From a virus, in the IMG/VR virus record IMGVR_UViG_3300024308_000022, positions 1 to 64,000 of that record: a stretch of 64,000 bases of DNA. One strand, written 5' to 3'. This document shows positions 52,402 to 60,782 of the stretch, piece after piece (the first letter of the stretch is position 1; every line of letters starts with the position of its first letter). The position numbers and the translations under genes were made by a program. The notes under the pieces were generated by a model, which did no database searches, was not told the origin of the DNA, and was given only the letters and a program-made list of their open reading frames with translations.

Positions 52402-52851
52402 GTGACTTGTATGTTTGCTATGCCTCACATCGAGTACCGGCGAGGGGAAGAACAGCCGTTCCATCACGTGGTCTTACACTTAGCAAACAGACAGAGTGTG
52501 GTACAACCCACACTCTTTTCTGTCGCACCGCTACTGTGCGTAGACCCTAACCTACACAACACCGCGTATGACGAGTACAGCGAATGTATTTTCTACACCC
52601 AACCTGCAATGCTAGTAGGGAGGTCTTTATTCCAACAACACATCGCGTGGAGAGACGGAGTGTTGTCTGGTGCTACTGCGTACGTACACCCTCCTAAACC
52701 CATAGACTTGTACATACAACTCCGTGGGGAGTGGACGAGAGCTGGTGGGTTTATCCCGTTGGTGGTAGACCACCCGCATGGGTTGGAATTCGACACCACA
52801 GTGGCGCTCATTGGGCTTTTAAATGCATTAGCCCTTTGGAGGGAGTTATGA
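52402..52851 (+). CDS. Hypothetical protein, first of a paralog pair
   Basis: 149 residues, GTG start after AAGGAGGCC. Contains VVQPTLFSVAPLLCVDPNLHN, echoed in the next gene as LPVQPDLFCVAPMFSVDLHAN, so the two are tandem duplicates. End overlaps the next gene by 4 bases. Function unknown. Confidence 0.72.
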   Translation: MTCMFAMPHIEYRRGEEQPFHHVVLHLANRQSVVQPTLFSVAPLLCVDPNLHNTAYDEYSECIFYTQPAMLVGRSLFQQHIAWRDGVLSGATAYVHPPKPIDLYIQLRGEWTRAGGFIPLVVDHPHGLEFDTTVALIGLLNALALWREL

Positions 52852-53279
52852 AAATAAAAACAGTGCATGCGTGGGTCTTTGAGCACGAACGTCCTGTGTG
52901 CACGATTGCCCAACTGAAAGAAGGAGTACAACTCCCAGTCCAACCCGACTTGTTCTGTGTGGCTCCTATGTTCTCTGTAGACCTACACGCGAATAGTGAG
53001 GTAGGAGACCATCCGTTTTCGGTTGCGCACCCCTCTTACTCAGGAATGTTTGCCGATACGATTCCGTTTCTACAGCCTCTGGCGTACATACCAGACCGCA
53101 GATCAACGATGTTGTATTGCTCGCCTGCGGTGCTAGATCGTACGTCGTTGTACTTGGGGTACAACCACAGACAGTCGTTCAACACCCCCCACGACAAGCA
53201 GGTCTTCGAATACGTTACGAACACTCAGAAGTCAACCAAACGCTCTTTGGAACTAGCGATTATTCTGGGGGATTTATGA
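52848..53279 (+). CDS. Hypothetical protein, second of a paralog pair
   Basis: 143 residues from the ATG inside the previous gene, after AGGGAG. Shares with the previous gene the pattern VQPxLFxVAPxxxVDxxxN at about residues 31-48. Ends within the AAA+ gene start (ATGA). Function unknown. Confidence 0.72.
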   Translation: MKIKTVHAWVFEHERPVCTIAQLKEGVQLPVQPDLFCVAPMFSVDLHANSEVGDHPFSVAHPSYSGMFADTIPFLQPLAYIPDRRSTMLYCSPAVLDRTSLYLGYNHRQSFNTPHDKQVFEYVTNTQKSTKRSLELAIILGDL

Positions 53280-54652
53280 TCGCTGAGGACGCCGACCCGC
53301 TGATACCGGAGATCGTTTACGACCGTACCATCCCTCTGGGAGATTTCAAACAGTGGCGGTGGTTACTCCAAGCGGTCACAGGAACGGTGTTTTGCGAAGA
53401 CATCGAGTTATACTCTCGATACGACGTAGAAACACTCTATACCGCGTGTAGGTTCAGCCACAGTAACGACATCCAAATCATTTTAACACGACCGACTCTC
53501 GTAGATCCCACCAACTCGGACTACGAGGATATACTTAAATTTCATTACTTAAACCTCTTAGGAGAGCTCATGCAAACTATTCAAAACTTAGCCTTCGTAC
53601 GTACCGCCGAAGAACTTATCGCTTTACGTGCCATGACGGGTGTGTTACGTATCAACGAACATCACTTCGCGAATAACGTATCCACAGCGTTTACCGACTT
53701 TGATTACCTACAAAAAGGATACAACCGCGGAGCACTTAAATCCACGGTGGTGTTCTTAAAAGAGTTAGGTTACTTGGTAGAAAGCCGTGATTCCGGTGCC
53801 GACTCCTTTGCAATCAATGCATTCTATATCACAGAACTCGACCTAGGTCACAAGTTCATGGTTGCCGCAATTCACATTTCGGTGAGTTCTGAAAAACTCA
53901 GATACGCGAGCTACGTTGCAGACGGACACGACGTAAAAGAGTCGAAGATCATCGCATTTTTGGAACAATACAAATCGACTCCTCCAACAACGATAAATTA
54001 CGTAGTAGGGTTTACACCAAACGGTGAAGCGGATATCACAATTCGTGTCGTGGACGAAAACTTCAATCCGCCGAAAGATATGTTCTATCCATATCTGGAA
54101 GGCGGTTTGGATGGCGTTACCGAATCGTTCTTAGACGACAAAAACAACTTGTTGTTGCTGATCGGCCCTCCAGGTACAGGCAAGTCTACGTTGTTGCGGC
54201 ACTTATGTCGTAGTGCGGGCGAACGGAAAATCTACCAATTCTGCGGTGAGAAAGTGTTGACGCACCCAGCGTTTGATGCATATCTGACGAAGATACCAGA
54301 AAACTCACTAGTCTTAATCGAAGAAGCTGACACCTTAATCGGTAAACGTGAAGAAGGGAACACCAGCATCTCAACGTTACTGAATGAGTTGTCTGGAGTG
54401 ACTGTACGCGACGTTAAGTTTGTAATCACCACGAACTTAGAAAACACGAAAATGATAGAGCCGGCATTGTTCCGTCCGGGTCGTTGTTACGCATTGAAAC
54501 AATTCAAACACCTAACGCGCGATCAAGCTGCGGTGATTGTTGCGGAGTTAAACTTACCGGAAGACCGCATTCGGGATAACGTAAGTTTAGCGGATGTTTT
54601 AGATGGTCCAAACGCTGCAGAGCTGACCGCGGGCCCTGGCTTTCGTGTGTAG
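53276..54652 (+). CDS. AAA+ ATPase, first of tandem pair
   Basis: 458 residues from the ATG overlapping the previous stop; an in-frame ORF extends upstream, but its codons are the shadow of the previous gene. Residues 1-280 form a phage-specific domain (AMTGVLRINEHHFANNVST). The AAA+ core follows: Walker A GPPGTGKST at about 297, Walker B LVLIEEADTL at about 346, sensor 1 ITTNLEN at about 383 and the Arg finger RPGRCY at about 400. Similar in plan to phage AAA proteins of the BCS1-like/FtsH-like group. Role unknown. The next gene is a paralog. Confidence 0.9.
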   Translation: MIAEDADPLIPEIVYDRTIPLGDFKQWRWLLQAVTGTVFCEDIELYSRYDVETLYTACRFSHSNDIQIILTRPTLVDPTNSDYEDILKFHYLNLLGELMQTIQNLAFVRTAEELIALRAMTGVLRINEHHFANNVSTAFTDFDYLQKGYNRGALKSTVVFLKELGYLVESRDSGADSFAINAFYITELDLGHKFMVAAIHISVSSEKLRYASYVADGHDVKESKIIAFLEQYKSTPPTTINYVVGFTPNGEADITIRVVDENFNPPKDMFYPYLEGGLDGVTESFLDDKNNLLLLIGPPGTGKSTLLRHLCRSAGERKIYQFCGEKVLTHPAFDAYLTKIPENSLVLIEEADTLIGKREEGNTSISTLLNELSGVTVRDVKFVITTNLENTKMIEPALFRPGRCYALKQFKHLTRDQAAVIVAELNLPEDRIRDNVSLADVLDGPNAAELTAGPGFRV

Positions 54653-54660
54653 TTAGAACT

Positions 54661-54684
54661 ACAGGGGAGGGTTTCCTCCCCTGT
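54661..54684 (+). terminator. Hairpin between the AAA+ genes
   Basis: Stem ACAGGGGAGGG / CCTCCCCTGT with TTT loop, then GATTT. Weak T tract, so read-through to the second AAA+ gene is likely. Confidence 0.65.
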
Positions 54685-54703
54685 CGATTTAGAGGAGATG
54701 CAT

Positions 54704-56164
54704 ATGGACCCTTCAGGGTGGAAATCCCTACGAAGAACTATCGAAAGACCCATGATGCCGAATTGGGAATTCGCAAGCTACGACGCCGAGTGGACCGATT
54801 TATTAGAACCGATCGCGAAAGAAAATCTTCCGTTGAGGCGGTCTGTCTCAAGTCTACCCTCCGTCCCCGTCAACTTTGATCATTTCGATTTTAATAGACT
54901 GGGAGGGATCGACCTAACCTGCAAAGCGTTCTTAGTTATACCCGGAACGCCTGTCGTTGGTATCTCGACTGCACTGCACCTTAAAACAGTTGACAAAAGT
55001 AGACCGGCGGCTACATCACACATGGCCGATGTGGGTTTCACCAACCCTTGGTTCTTTTTCACAGCGTATCTCAACGGAGATTTTTCAGAAATGACACACA
55101 CTCGCTTACAAATCACTACGTTCTCCGATATCATGTCACTACGTGCTATCACTGGAGTACTTCGAATCGTAGAACACCATTTGGCGAATGGTATTTCTAC
55201 GGGGTTTTTGGAAAGACGTTTTGCCTGCCAAGAATTTACCCTAGAGACGGTAGAGGAAATAGCACAATACCTCGAAAGTTTAGAGTACGTGATCGAGTAC
55301 TCGTTCGATAAAGACTTGCCTGGTTTTAACGCATACCGCAAACGCATTCATGGCGACAACGAAATCTTAACGTCTGCGATCCGTGTGAACGTTAACGGGA
55401 CGAAGTTTGTGTATGCGGCTTACTTCGAACGCAAGGACCAGCCGAAGATCTTACAAGAGCTCGAGTGGTTTAAGAAGTGGGAAGTTGAACAGCCCGTGAA
55501 GCTGTCGTTGTTAACGAACATCGACTGTAACGGTAAGGGTACTGTAACCACGCGTGAGATTGTTCCTGGAAAGAACATACCACACGACGTCAACTACCCT
55601 TACTTAGACGGTGGAGTGGATGCTTACATAGAGGGCTTCTTCCAGTCTAACGCAAACATGACCTTACTGTTAGGTCCTTACGGGACTGGGAAGAGTTCGT
55701 TATTAGCACAGATCTGTCGCGCGGGTGACAGCAAAGGTTACCGTCTGTTACAAATCGGTGGTACGCACCATTTACGTAACGCAATGTTTCCCGCGTACTT
55801 TATGTCGATTCCAGATAACACGTTGGTGATCTTCGAAGACGTAGATACGTTACTTGCGCCTAGAGAAGGGCAGGACGGTAATGAGCTGATGTCGATGTTG
55901 TTAAACGAGTTACAGGGTATCGCTTCTAAAAAGATCAAATTGGTGATCACCACAAACTTATCCACGCGTAACAAAATAGACCAAGCACTGATACGTCCTG
56001 GTCGTTGTTACAAAGCGGTAGAAACCCGCGAGCTGACCTCACATGAGGCAACACGCGTTGTGAACCATTACGAGTTACCAGAGTCCTGTGCGACTGCTGG
56101 TACTTTAGCAGAAATCTTCGAAGGAAGAATGAAAAAGGTTCGTGTGGGTTTCTCACCGGAGTAA
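54704..56164 (+). CDS. AAA+ ATPase, second of tandem pair
   Basis: 486 residues from the second ATG, 6 bases after AGAGGAG; the ATG at 54698 touches the binding site. The N-terminal domain shares AITGVLRIVEHHLANGISTGF-type wording with the upstream gene. Core: Walker A GPYGTGKSS at about 324, Walker B LVIFEDVDTLL at about 375, sensor 1 ITTNLST, Arg finger RPGRCY at about 431. All key residues are kept in both copies, so both may be active; they might form a hetero-oligomer. Confidence 0.9.
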   Translation: MDPSGWKSLRRTIERPMMPNWEFASYDAEWTDLLEPIAKENLPLRRSVSSLPSVPVNFDHFDFNRLGGIDLTCKAFLVIPGTPVVGISTALHLKTVDKSRPAATSHMADVGFTNPWFFFTAYLNGDFSEMTHTRLQITTFSDIMSLRAITGVLRIVEHHLANGISTGFLERRFACQEFTLETVEEIAQYLESLEYVIEYSFDKDLPGFNAYRKRIHGDNEILTSAIRVNVNGTKFVYAAYFERKDQPKILQELEWFKKWEVEQPVKLSLLTNIDCNGKGTVTTREIVPGKNIPHDVNYPYLDGGVDAYIEGFFQSNANMTLLLGPYGTGKSSLLAQICRAGDSKGYRLLQIGGTHHLRNAMFPAYFMSIPDNTLVIFEDVDTLLAPREGQDGNELMSMLLNELQGIASKKIKLVITTNLSTRNKIDQALIRPGRCYKAVETRELTSHEATRVVNHYELPESCATAGTLAEIFEGRMKKVRVGFSPE

Positions 56165-56193
56165 TTAAACACTAAACCGAATGGAGTGTTCGG

Positions 56194-56517
56194 ATGAACC
56201 AGAAAGTGGGACGACTAAAAGAAAGACATCGCGGTGTTGAAGATGCATTGGAATTGGAACGTAGTACATTGTCCGATAACATGCCATCAAAAACCTACGA
56301 GATTTGGGTAGAAGGGTACGCATGTACCGGGCAGTCCGCTGGAGCGAGTCTGGTGGGGACTTCTGAAGGACGTACCTTCCGTGAAGCGTGTCTGGCCTAT
56401 GCCGTAAGTAAGAAACACGAAGACGGGTTTATCAACTATTTCAACCCAGTTGATTGTTCGTACTGGGGGTGTCGTTGGTTTGATAACGAAACGGACGCAC
56501 GAAAATCGTTCGGCTGA
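56194..56517 (+). CDS. Hypothetical phage protein (conserved WGCRWFDNE motif)
   Basis: 107 residues. Pattern YEIWVEGYACTGQSAGASL, GRTFREACLAYAV and a WGCRWFDNETDARKSFG end are typical of a conserved small phage family of unknown function. Start preceded by a weak site (AATGGAGTG). Confidence 0.75.
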   Translation: MNQKVGRLKERHRGVEDALELERSTLSDNMPSKTYEIWVEGYACTGQSAGASLVGTSEGRTFREACLAYAVSKKHEDGFINYFNPVDCSYWGCRWFDNETDARKSFG

Positions 56518-56573
56518 TCGAAACAAACCGTTAGCACTGAGAGGGGAGAGTTTACCCCCAATTAAAAATAATA

Positions 56574-56603
56574 AAAAGAGGGAGTCGAAACTCCCTCTTT
56601 TTT
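56574..56603 (+). terminator. Rho-independent terminator
   Basis: 10-bp stem AAAAGAGGGAG / CTCCCTCTTTT around a TCGAAA loop, ending in six T. Confidence 0.9.
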
Positions 56604-56622
56604 GACATCGAAGGAATATCAC

Positions 56623-57195
56623 ATGGCGTGTACATCATCTTGTCTTAAGTTCTGTATTTGTACAGAAAGTTTTACTCACTTAAACAACGGGGAACTTGGC
56701 AGTTTAATCGATCGTCTAACAACCTTGCAAAATGAAGCGCTTTACTTTCGTAGAGTCGCAGAAAGCTTTCTAGCTTGGTATGGGGTGATGTATCGCGCGG
56801 TCATCGAAGATGTTGCCGACGAGCATTTCAAACCACCAGCGTGGTTAAACTGGGCGCAAGTAAGCCTCACTGAAGCTGCTTTGCATGGGTATTTGAATTG
56901 TGGTGACTGTGGTCTCTTTGCGCTAAGTGTGGGGGAAGTACTCAGGCGCCGCGGGCTCCCAGTGGAGTGGTGGGACAACGGAGCACACGTTTATTTTAGT
57001 GTTGGCGAAAAATACTACGACAGCTTCACATACCTCACTGGGAAGACGCACACCTCCCACAAACAAATGTTTGGGTTTGATGAGTCCCGACGACCAAACC
57101 CTATAGATCCCGCAGATATTGAAGTTCGATGTCGTTTACAAAAACAAGACTTAGAATTCTTCGAGGTCTTTTTAATGGAGCAACAAAAATGTTAG
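56623..57195 (+). CDS. Candidate papain-fold cysteine protein
   Basis: 190 residues from the ATG after GAAGGAATATC. Residues about 93-103 (LNCGDCGLFALSVGEVL) have a helix-capping Cys like papain or transglutaminase enzymes, then NGAHVYFSVGEKYYDSF about 30 residues further supplies His and Asp for a Cys-His-Asp triad. The N terminus has extra Cys (CTSSCLKFCICTES). A peptidase, amidase or transglutaminase-like role is possible. Moderate confidence in fold, low in function. Confidence 0.6.
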   Translation: MACTSSCLKFCICTESFTHLNNGELGSLIDRLTTLQNEALYFRRVAESFLAWYGVMYRAVIEDVADEHFKPPAWLNWAQVSLTEAALHGYLNCGDCGLFALSVGEVLRRRGLPVEWWDNGAHVYFSVGEKYYDSFTYLTGKTHTSHKQMFGFDESRRPNPIDPADIEVRCRLQKQDLEFFEVFLMEQQKC

Positions 57196-57233
57196 TGTTT
57201 CAACAGTTCGCGGAAGTTTAGATGGAGGTTTGT

Positions 57234-57287
57234 ATGCTGCCTTTAATTAAAATGTTGCGGAATAGTGCGAAGGAGTACTCGAAATGA
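57234..57287 (+). CDS. Very short leader-like peptide
   Basis: 17 residues (MLPLIKMLRNSAKEYSK); ATG after ATGGAGGTT and stop overlapping the next start (ATGA), so it may serve coupled translation of the next gene. Too short to support beyond context. Confidence 0.35.
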   Translation: MLPLIKMLRNSAKEYSK

Positions 57288-57772
57288 CGCTATCATCTAC
57301 GTTACAAACGGAAGCAAAACTATGGTGGGGCGTGTGTAAAGAACTCGGAAGTGCAGTTTTTCTGCTGGTTAATTTTCTACGCTGCTCGCATCGTTTACTG
57401 TTTCCAAATCCATGGAGACGTGTACAGGAACAGCGTTTACAGAACGCTCTCACGTATATGCCTGCGATGTGTGTGGCGCGTAAAGGAGGGGAGCTTGGGA
57501 GAAACACCACACGGTTAAAATTGTGGCGGTATACTGATATGGAGCTGAATCAGTTAGCGTATGAAGTCTCACGGATGTGTCGCACGTGTTATGCGCGTAG
57601 AACTATCTACGTGATGGGTGGGTGTGACTGTAACTTACGTGACCTGATGCGACGGATGCGGGAAGTTTGTAAACGCGATGGTTTAACTGCTACCTTGTCA
57701 TCGATGCGTTCAAGGGAAAGCAGAAATTTCACGTTCCATTCGAAACCACTGCGGGTTTGTTTCATTTACTAA
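57284..57772 (+). CDS. Hypothetical protein, Cys- and Arg-rich
   Basis: 162 residues after GAAGGAGTACTCG. N-terminal hydrophobic stretch (WWGVCKELGSAVFLLVNFL), then CRTCYARRTIYVMGGCDCNLR. The last 35 residues are basic and shadow-like, while the other frame reads as protein there, so the true C terminus may end near residue 130 or continue into the next gene by a -1 frameshift. Confidence 0.6.
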   Translation: MTLSSTLQTEAKLWWGVCKELGSAVFLLVNFLRCSHRLLFPNPWRRVQEQRLQNALTYMPAMCVARKGGELGRNTTRLKLWRYTDMELNQLAYEVSRMCRTCYARRTIYVMGGCDCNLRDLMRRMREVCKRDGLTATLSSMRSRESRNFTFHSKPLRVCFIY

Positions 57773-58497
57773 AGTGGTACGGGAAATTTCAATCGCCGCC
57801 GGACACGACGTACGCCCAGACGAACTTACGTAAAGGGGCGTGTTTAACCACCGCTGAAGGGCATAAACCACAGAAATGGTTTCATATCGACGTTGTTGTA
57901 GAACACGACCCTATCGCGATACTCAGAGCATGCTATCACGGTATTGGTTACTGTGTGGTTATCCCCGATACTACGATCCGCGCTGGTGGCGCTGAAGCAA
58001 CTTTGCTATTCCTAGCAAACACACACGGTGTAAAAGAAGCCACTCGTGCGTTATGGGAATGCAGCAAAATGTTTGATACACCGGTCGCGATAGACCCTTA
58101 CTTACCAAAAGGGTACACGACGATAATGTTAGGTGATCTGAACGGATTTGCTGTAGCAAAGGGGATTCCGATAGATGTCGTTACACGGGAGTTGGAGAAA
58201 TACGAATTTCCTTTAGAGAAAACGTTTCACGCCGAATACGGACGCCCTATCCGCACGCCTGAGATGTCAGACGAGGAATGGGAGCGTCGTGCGTTTGAAG
58301 TTAAACCTGAGCGTGTTGGGGCTACAGTAGAACTTACTCGCGTACATCCACACACGTATGTAGCTCACGTACAACCAATCACCCAGACGGCGTATGAAGG
58401 TATACAGAAAGGGGAGGTGAAAATGGGTTTACGTGGAATCCAAACAGCAGACGGTAGCTTTAAGTTAATCACAATCGACTTAATCCCAGCGGAGTAG
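57757..58497 (+). CDS. Hypothetical protein, 5' end uncertain
   Basis: 246 residues from TTG at 57757, but the same frame is protein-like for about 22 codons upstream (WFNCYLVIDAF, then HVPFETTAGLF) with no start codon, back to a TAA. The 5' end is therefore uncertain and may come from a frameshift out of the preceding gene. The C-terminal domain is alpha/beta with no known motif. Stop is 2 bases before the next start. Confidence 0.62.
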   Translation: MFHLLKWYGKFQSPPDTTYAQTNLRKGACLTTAEGHKPQKWFHIDVVVEHDPIAILRACYHGIGYCVVIPDTTIRAGGAEATLLFLANTHGVKEATRALWECSKMFDTPVAIDPYLPKGYTTIMLGDLNGFAVAKGIPIDVVTRELEKYEFPLEKTFHAEYGRPIRTPEMSDEEWERRAFEVKPERVGATVELTRVHPHTYVAHVQPITQTAYEGIQKGEVKMGLRGIQTADGSFKLITIDLIPAE

Positions 58498-58499
58498 CG

Positions 58500-58691
58500 A
58501 TGAATAAAGCAACTATCACTTACCAACACCCTCAACACGGGGAACTGTGTATCGCTCCGGGTTCTGAAGCACATGAACTCTGGAAAAACCGTAAGTTCGA
58601 CGCGTTAAACAAACACCTGACGTTAGCGGTAGAGACGTACAGGAAGTTAGCTAATAGAGGGAACTCACTTCCATTGGGAGACAAAACATGA
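58500..58691 (+). CDS. Small hypothetical protein
   Basis: 63 residues, start 2 bases after the previous stop (GGAG upstream in the previous gene). Helical C terminus. ATGA overlap with the next gene. Confidence 0.68.
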   Translation: MNKATITYQHPQHGELCIAPGSEAHELWKNRKFDALNKHLTLAVETYRKLANRGNSLPLGDKT

Positions 58692-59068
58692 CAGACTTTG
58701 TAAATCAGGTATTCTCGACGGATAACTTTGAAGTTTCGGTGGTTACAAAACACGGGATTCCGTCCCAGGTATCGAGTTGGTTACTGGATCAGATACCCTC
58801 ACTGACCAGCGACTCCATCGCGTTTCCTTCAGTTGAAATCACACGTACGTACGGCGAAGAACCTTATTTAGGACTTCTTTGTGTTAGTTCTTCTAGCCGT
58901 GTGCTGCTGAACATCCACTACCCGACTCAAATACCAGTAGAAGATAGAATAGAAGTGCGGTATAAAGATGGTCGTCGTTTTCTATTGTGCTTCTTAGAAG
59001 TGTTCGAAGACGGGCATTGGACAAACCCCCACAGAGCGGCTGTGTTAGTAATCAAGTTAATGGATTAA
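58688..59068 (+). CDS. Hypothetical protein
   Basis: 126 residues, coupled by ATGA to the previous gene. Mixed alpha/beta. No motif. Confidence 0.72.
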   Translation: MTDFVNQVFSTDNFEVSVVTKHGIPSQVSSWLLDQIPSLTSDSIAFPSVEITRTYGEEPYLGLLCVSSSSRVLLNIHYPTQIPVEDRIEVRYKDGRRFLLCFLEVFEDGHWTNPHRAAVLVIKLMD

Positions 59069-59070
59069 GT

Positions 59071-59577
59071 ATGTTAGTAGAAATTGAGTACGAGACGAAA
59101 CCTCAGTTCAGGCGTAGGCTCGCCATCTTTGTGATGTCACACCTAATGACATGTAAAGACAACGCAGAGCGAGCAAGGAAACTCGACACTGAAGAGAAAG
59201 AGATCACGAACCTCCGTGGTTTAGCGTTAGACCGTAGCGTGTATTACCAAACACGGTATTGTATTCAAACGCTCGTAGACTTCTCAGCGACGTTAGCTCC
59301 GTTTCGTGTACTCGTGGGTGAAAGTGAAACTCCAGGGGAAATCAAGACTACCAATCTGAATCTCCACCTGGATCTTTACCTATTTATCCGTAGGTACTAC
59401 AAAGAGTCGAGACTGCGGTATAGTGACTTAGCGCTGCAATGGGGAGTTCCTTTAGAGTTTGTGAAGAAACTGTTAATCAAACCAAGCAATCCAAATTGGC
59501 AGGACAATCGTGCGTCTTTACCTGTTCTGTTGGATTTCTTAAGAGACCATCTTCCGGTGGTGATTGAAATTCGTTAA
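59071..59577 (+). CDS. Paralog family protein with C-terminal HTH-like motif (copy 1)
   Basis: 168 residues from ATG at 59071 (2 bases after the previous stop). C terminus holds LYLFIRRYYKESRLRYSDLA / LQWGVPLEFVKKLL, a helix-turn-helix-like pattern shared with the genes at 60252 and 60773. The middle has an LAPFRVLVGESETP segment also echoed in those copies. May bind DNA or RNA; role unknown. Confidence 0.7.
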   Translation: MLVEIEYETKPQFRRRLAIFVMSHLMTCKDNAERARKLDTEEKEITNLRGLALDRSVYYQTRYCIQTLVDFSATLAPFRVLVGESETPGEIKTTNLNLHLDLYLFIRRYYKESRLRYSDLALQWGVPLEFVKKLLIKPSNPNWQDNRASLPVLLDFLRDHLPVVIEIR

Positions 59578-59602
59578 ACGATAAGAAAGAAGGAAGAGTA
59601 CT

Positions 59603-60138
59603 ATGACGAAAGAACAAAGAAATCAAGACCACAAAGCGTTTGTGCGTTTAGTACAAACCGCTTTAATCTTAAATCAGTTAGAAAACGAACGTCAGTCATC
59701 TACGCCCTCTTCTCGATGAAGTCAAAATACACATAGACAACATCGCCGCACTTTTTGACGAAAAGGCGACGTGGTTTAGTCGAGCAAAACTTCACTCTAA
59801 TGCCAGTCGGCCTAGACGTAGTGTTTGGATTACCGGAAGTACACGACGCCTACGCCAACGAAGGCGACTATTCTAGTTGGGCGGATGCACATCTGTGGAC
59901 CATAACTCAACGACACCCAGATGTGTTCTCAGATGCGTTGACCCGGAGGTTACGCCAGATTCTCTTTTATCTCTACTCGATTAAACGAATACACGCGATG
60001 GAACAACAATGTACCGGCGACTATTGGTTGGAATTAAAGTGGAGACCTCTAGAGGGTGACTCGTGGCTTTTATCCCTGAAGTTTAATTGGGACTCAATCG
60101 AGGTCGAACACCATCTGAAATTAGAGCTTTTGAAGTAG
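59603..60138 (+). pseudogene. Decayed paralog, broken by two frameshifts
   Basis: Starts well (ATG at 59603 after GAAGGAAGAG) as MTKEQRNQDHKAFVRLVQ..NQLENERQ, then stops after 38 residues at 59719. The next frame reads HLRPLLDEVKIHIDN and IAALFDEKATWF, and from about 59755 the third frame carries 127 residues (LDVVFGLPEVHD... SLKFNWDSIEVEH) to a stop at 60138. The shift 2-0-1 needs two one-base changes. The first segment resembles the QLENESLSRHLR stretch of the gene at 60773. It may also be sequence error. Confidence 0.55.
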
Positions 60139-60142
60139 CATA

Positions 60143-60171
60143 AAGAGGAGACTTCGGTCTCCTCTTTTTTT
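60143..60171 (+). terminator. Rho-independent terminator, copy of the one at 355
   Basis: Stem AAGAGGAGAC / GTCTCCTCTT with TTCG loop and seven T. The stem and loop are the same as at 355-376. Confidence 0.93.
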
Positions 60172-60184
60172 GCCTTATAGAAAT

Positions 60185-60213
60185 GGAATTTAAAACAGAT
60201 ATACATTATTGTT
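60185..60213 (+). promoter_or_regulatory. Candidate phage promoter, copy 5 of 5
   Basis: GGAATTTAAAACAG then ATATACATTATTGTT, the copy closest to the consensus, 14 bases after a terminator and 38 bases before the next ATG. Confidence 0.62.
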
Positions 60214-60251
60214 AGGACCTAACCACACCAACAATAAGGACACGTGAAAGA

Positions 60252-60782
60252 ATGTCGGTAGAAATCGTATTTGAAAACCCAGTACAATTCAAACAAGACT
60301 TAGCGAGAGCGCTCTCGGTTGAAGTCCGTCGGCGCACGAGAATGGTGAAAAGAGTGTACACAGAACTAGGGATAGACAACAGAGCTATTGCCGGAATACA
60401 CTATCTCAGTCAGAGGAAAGATCGCGAACAAACAAAAGCGATCAAAACCGATCGTATCTTAAATAGCCTTTTGCGTCTCACTTCAGTGGAGATCACGGTG
60501 GGAAAAGAACCGACAGTTGCTTATCAGACAACCGATGCGCGATTCAAACATTCACTCTTTGTGTTGTTACGCGAGTGTTACAAAAAGACGGGAAAGACGG
60601 CTCCGCAGTTAGCGTATCGGTGGGGGTTAACCGTTTCAGCAATACGCCGGGTAGTGGCCGCGCGTGACGAAAAGATCACTAAAAAAGACCACGTGGGGTT
60701 GACGACACTATTGACAGTTGTGGCGGCTCAGTGTCCTACGCGGTTTGTTATCACAAGCACGGAGCCTTTAAAATGCGAGTGA
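60252..60782 (+). CDS. Paralog family protein with C-terminal HTH-like motif (copy 2)
   Basis: 176 residues, ATG in the leader of promoter 5 (binding site weak, GTGAAAGA). C terminus: LFVLLRECYKKTGKTAPQLA / YRWGLTVSAIRRVV, the HTH-like pattern; basic N-terminal half with FKQDLARAL, like FRRRLAIF and LKQDLAKLI in the other copies. Stop overlaps copy 3. Confidence 0.72.
   Translation: MSVEIVFENPVQFKQDLARALSVEVRRRTRMVKRVYTELGIDNRAIAGIHYLSQRKDREQTKAIKTDRILNSLLRLTSVEITVGKEPTVAYQTTDARFKHSLFVLLRECYKKTGKTAPQLAYRWGLTVSAIRRVVAARDEKITKKDHVGLTTLLTVVAAQCPTRFVITSTEPLKCE

Noticed and set aside
392-60213. The five AT-rich repeats as replication iterons or att sites
   Set aside because: They are widely spread, all in the same direction and at fixed distance before start codons, which fits promoters better.
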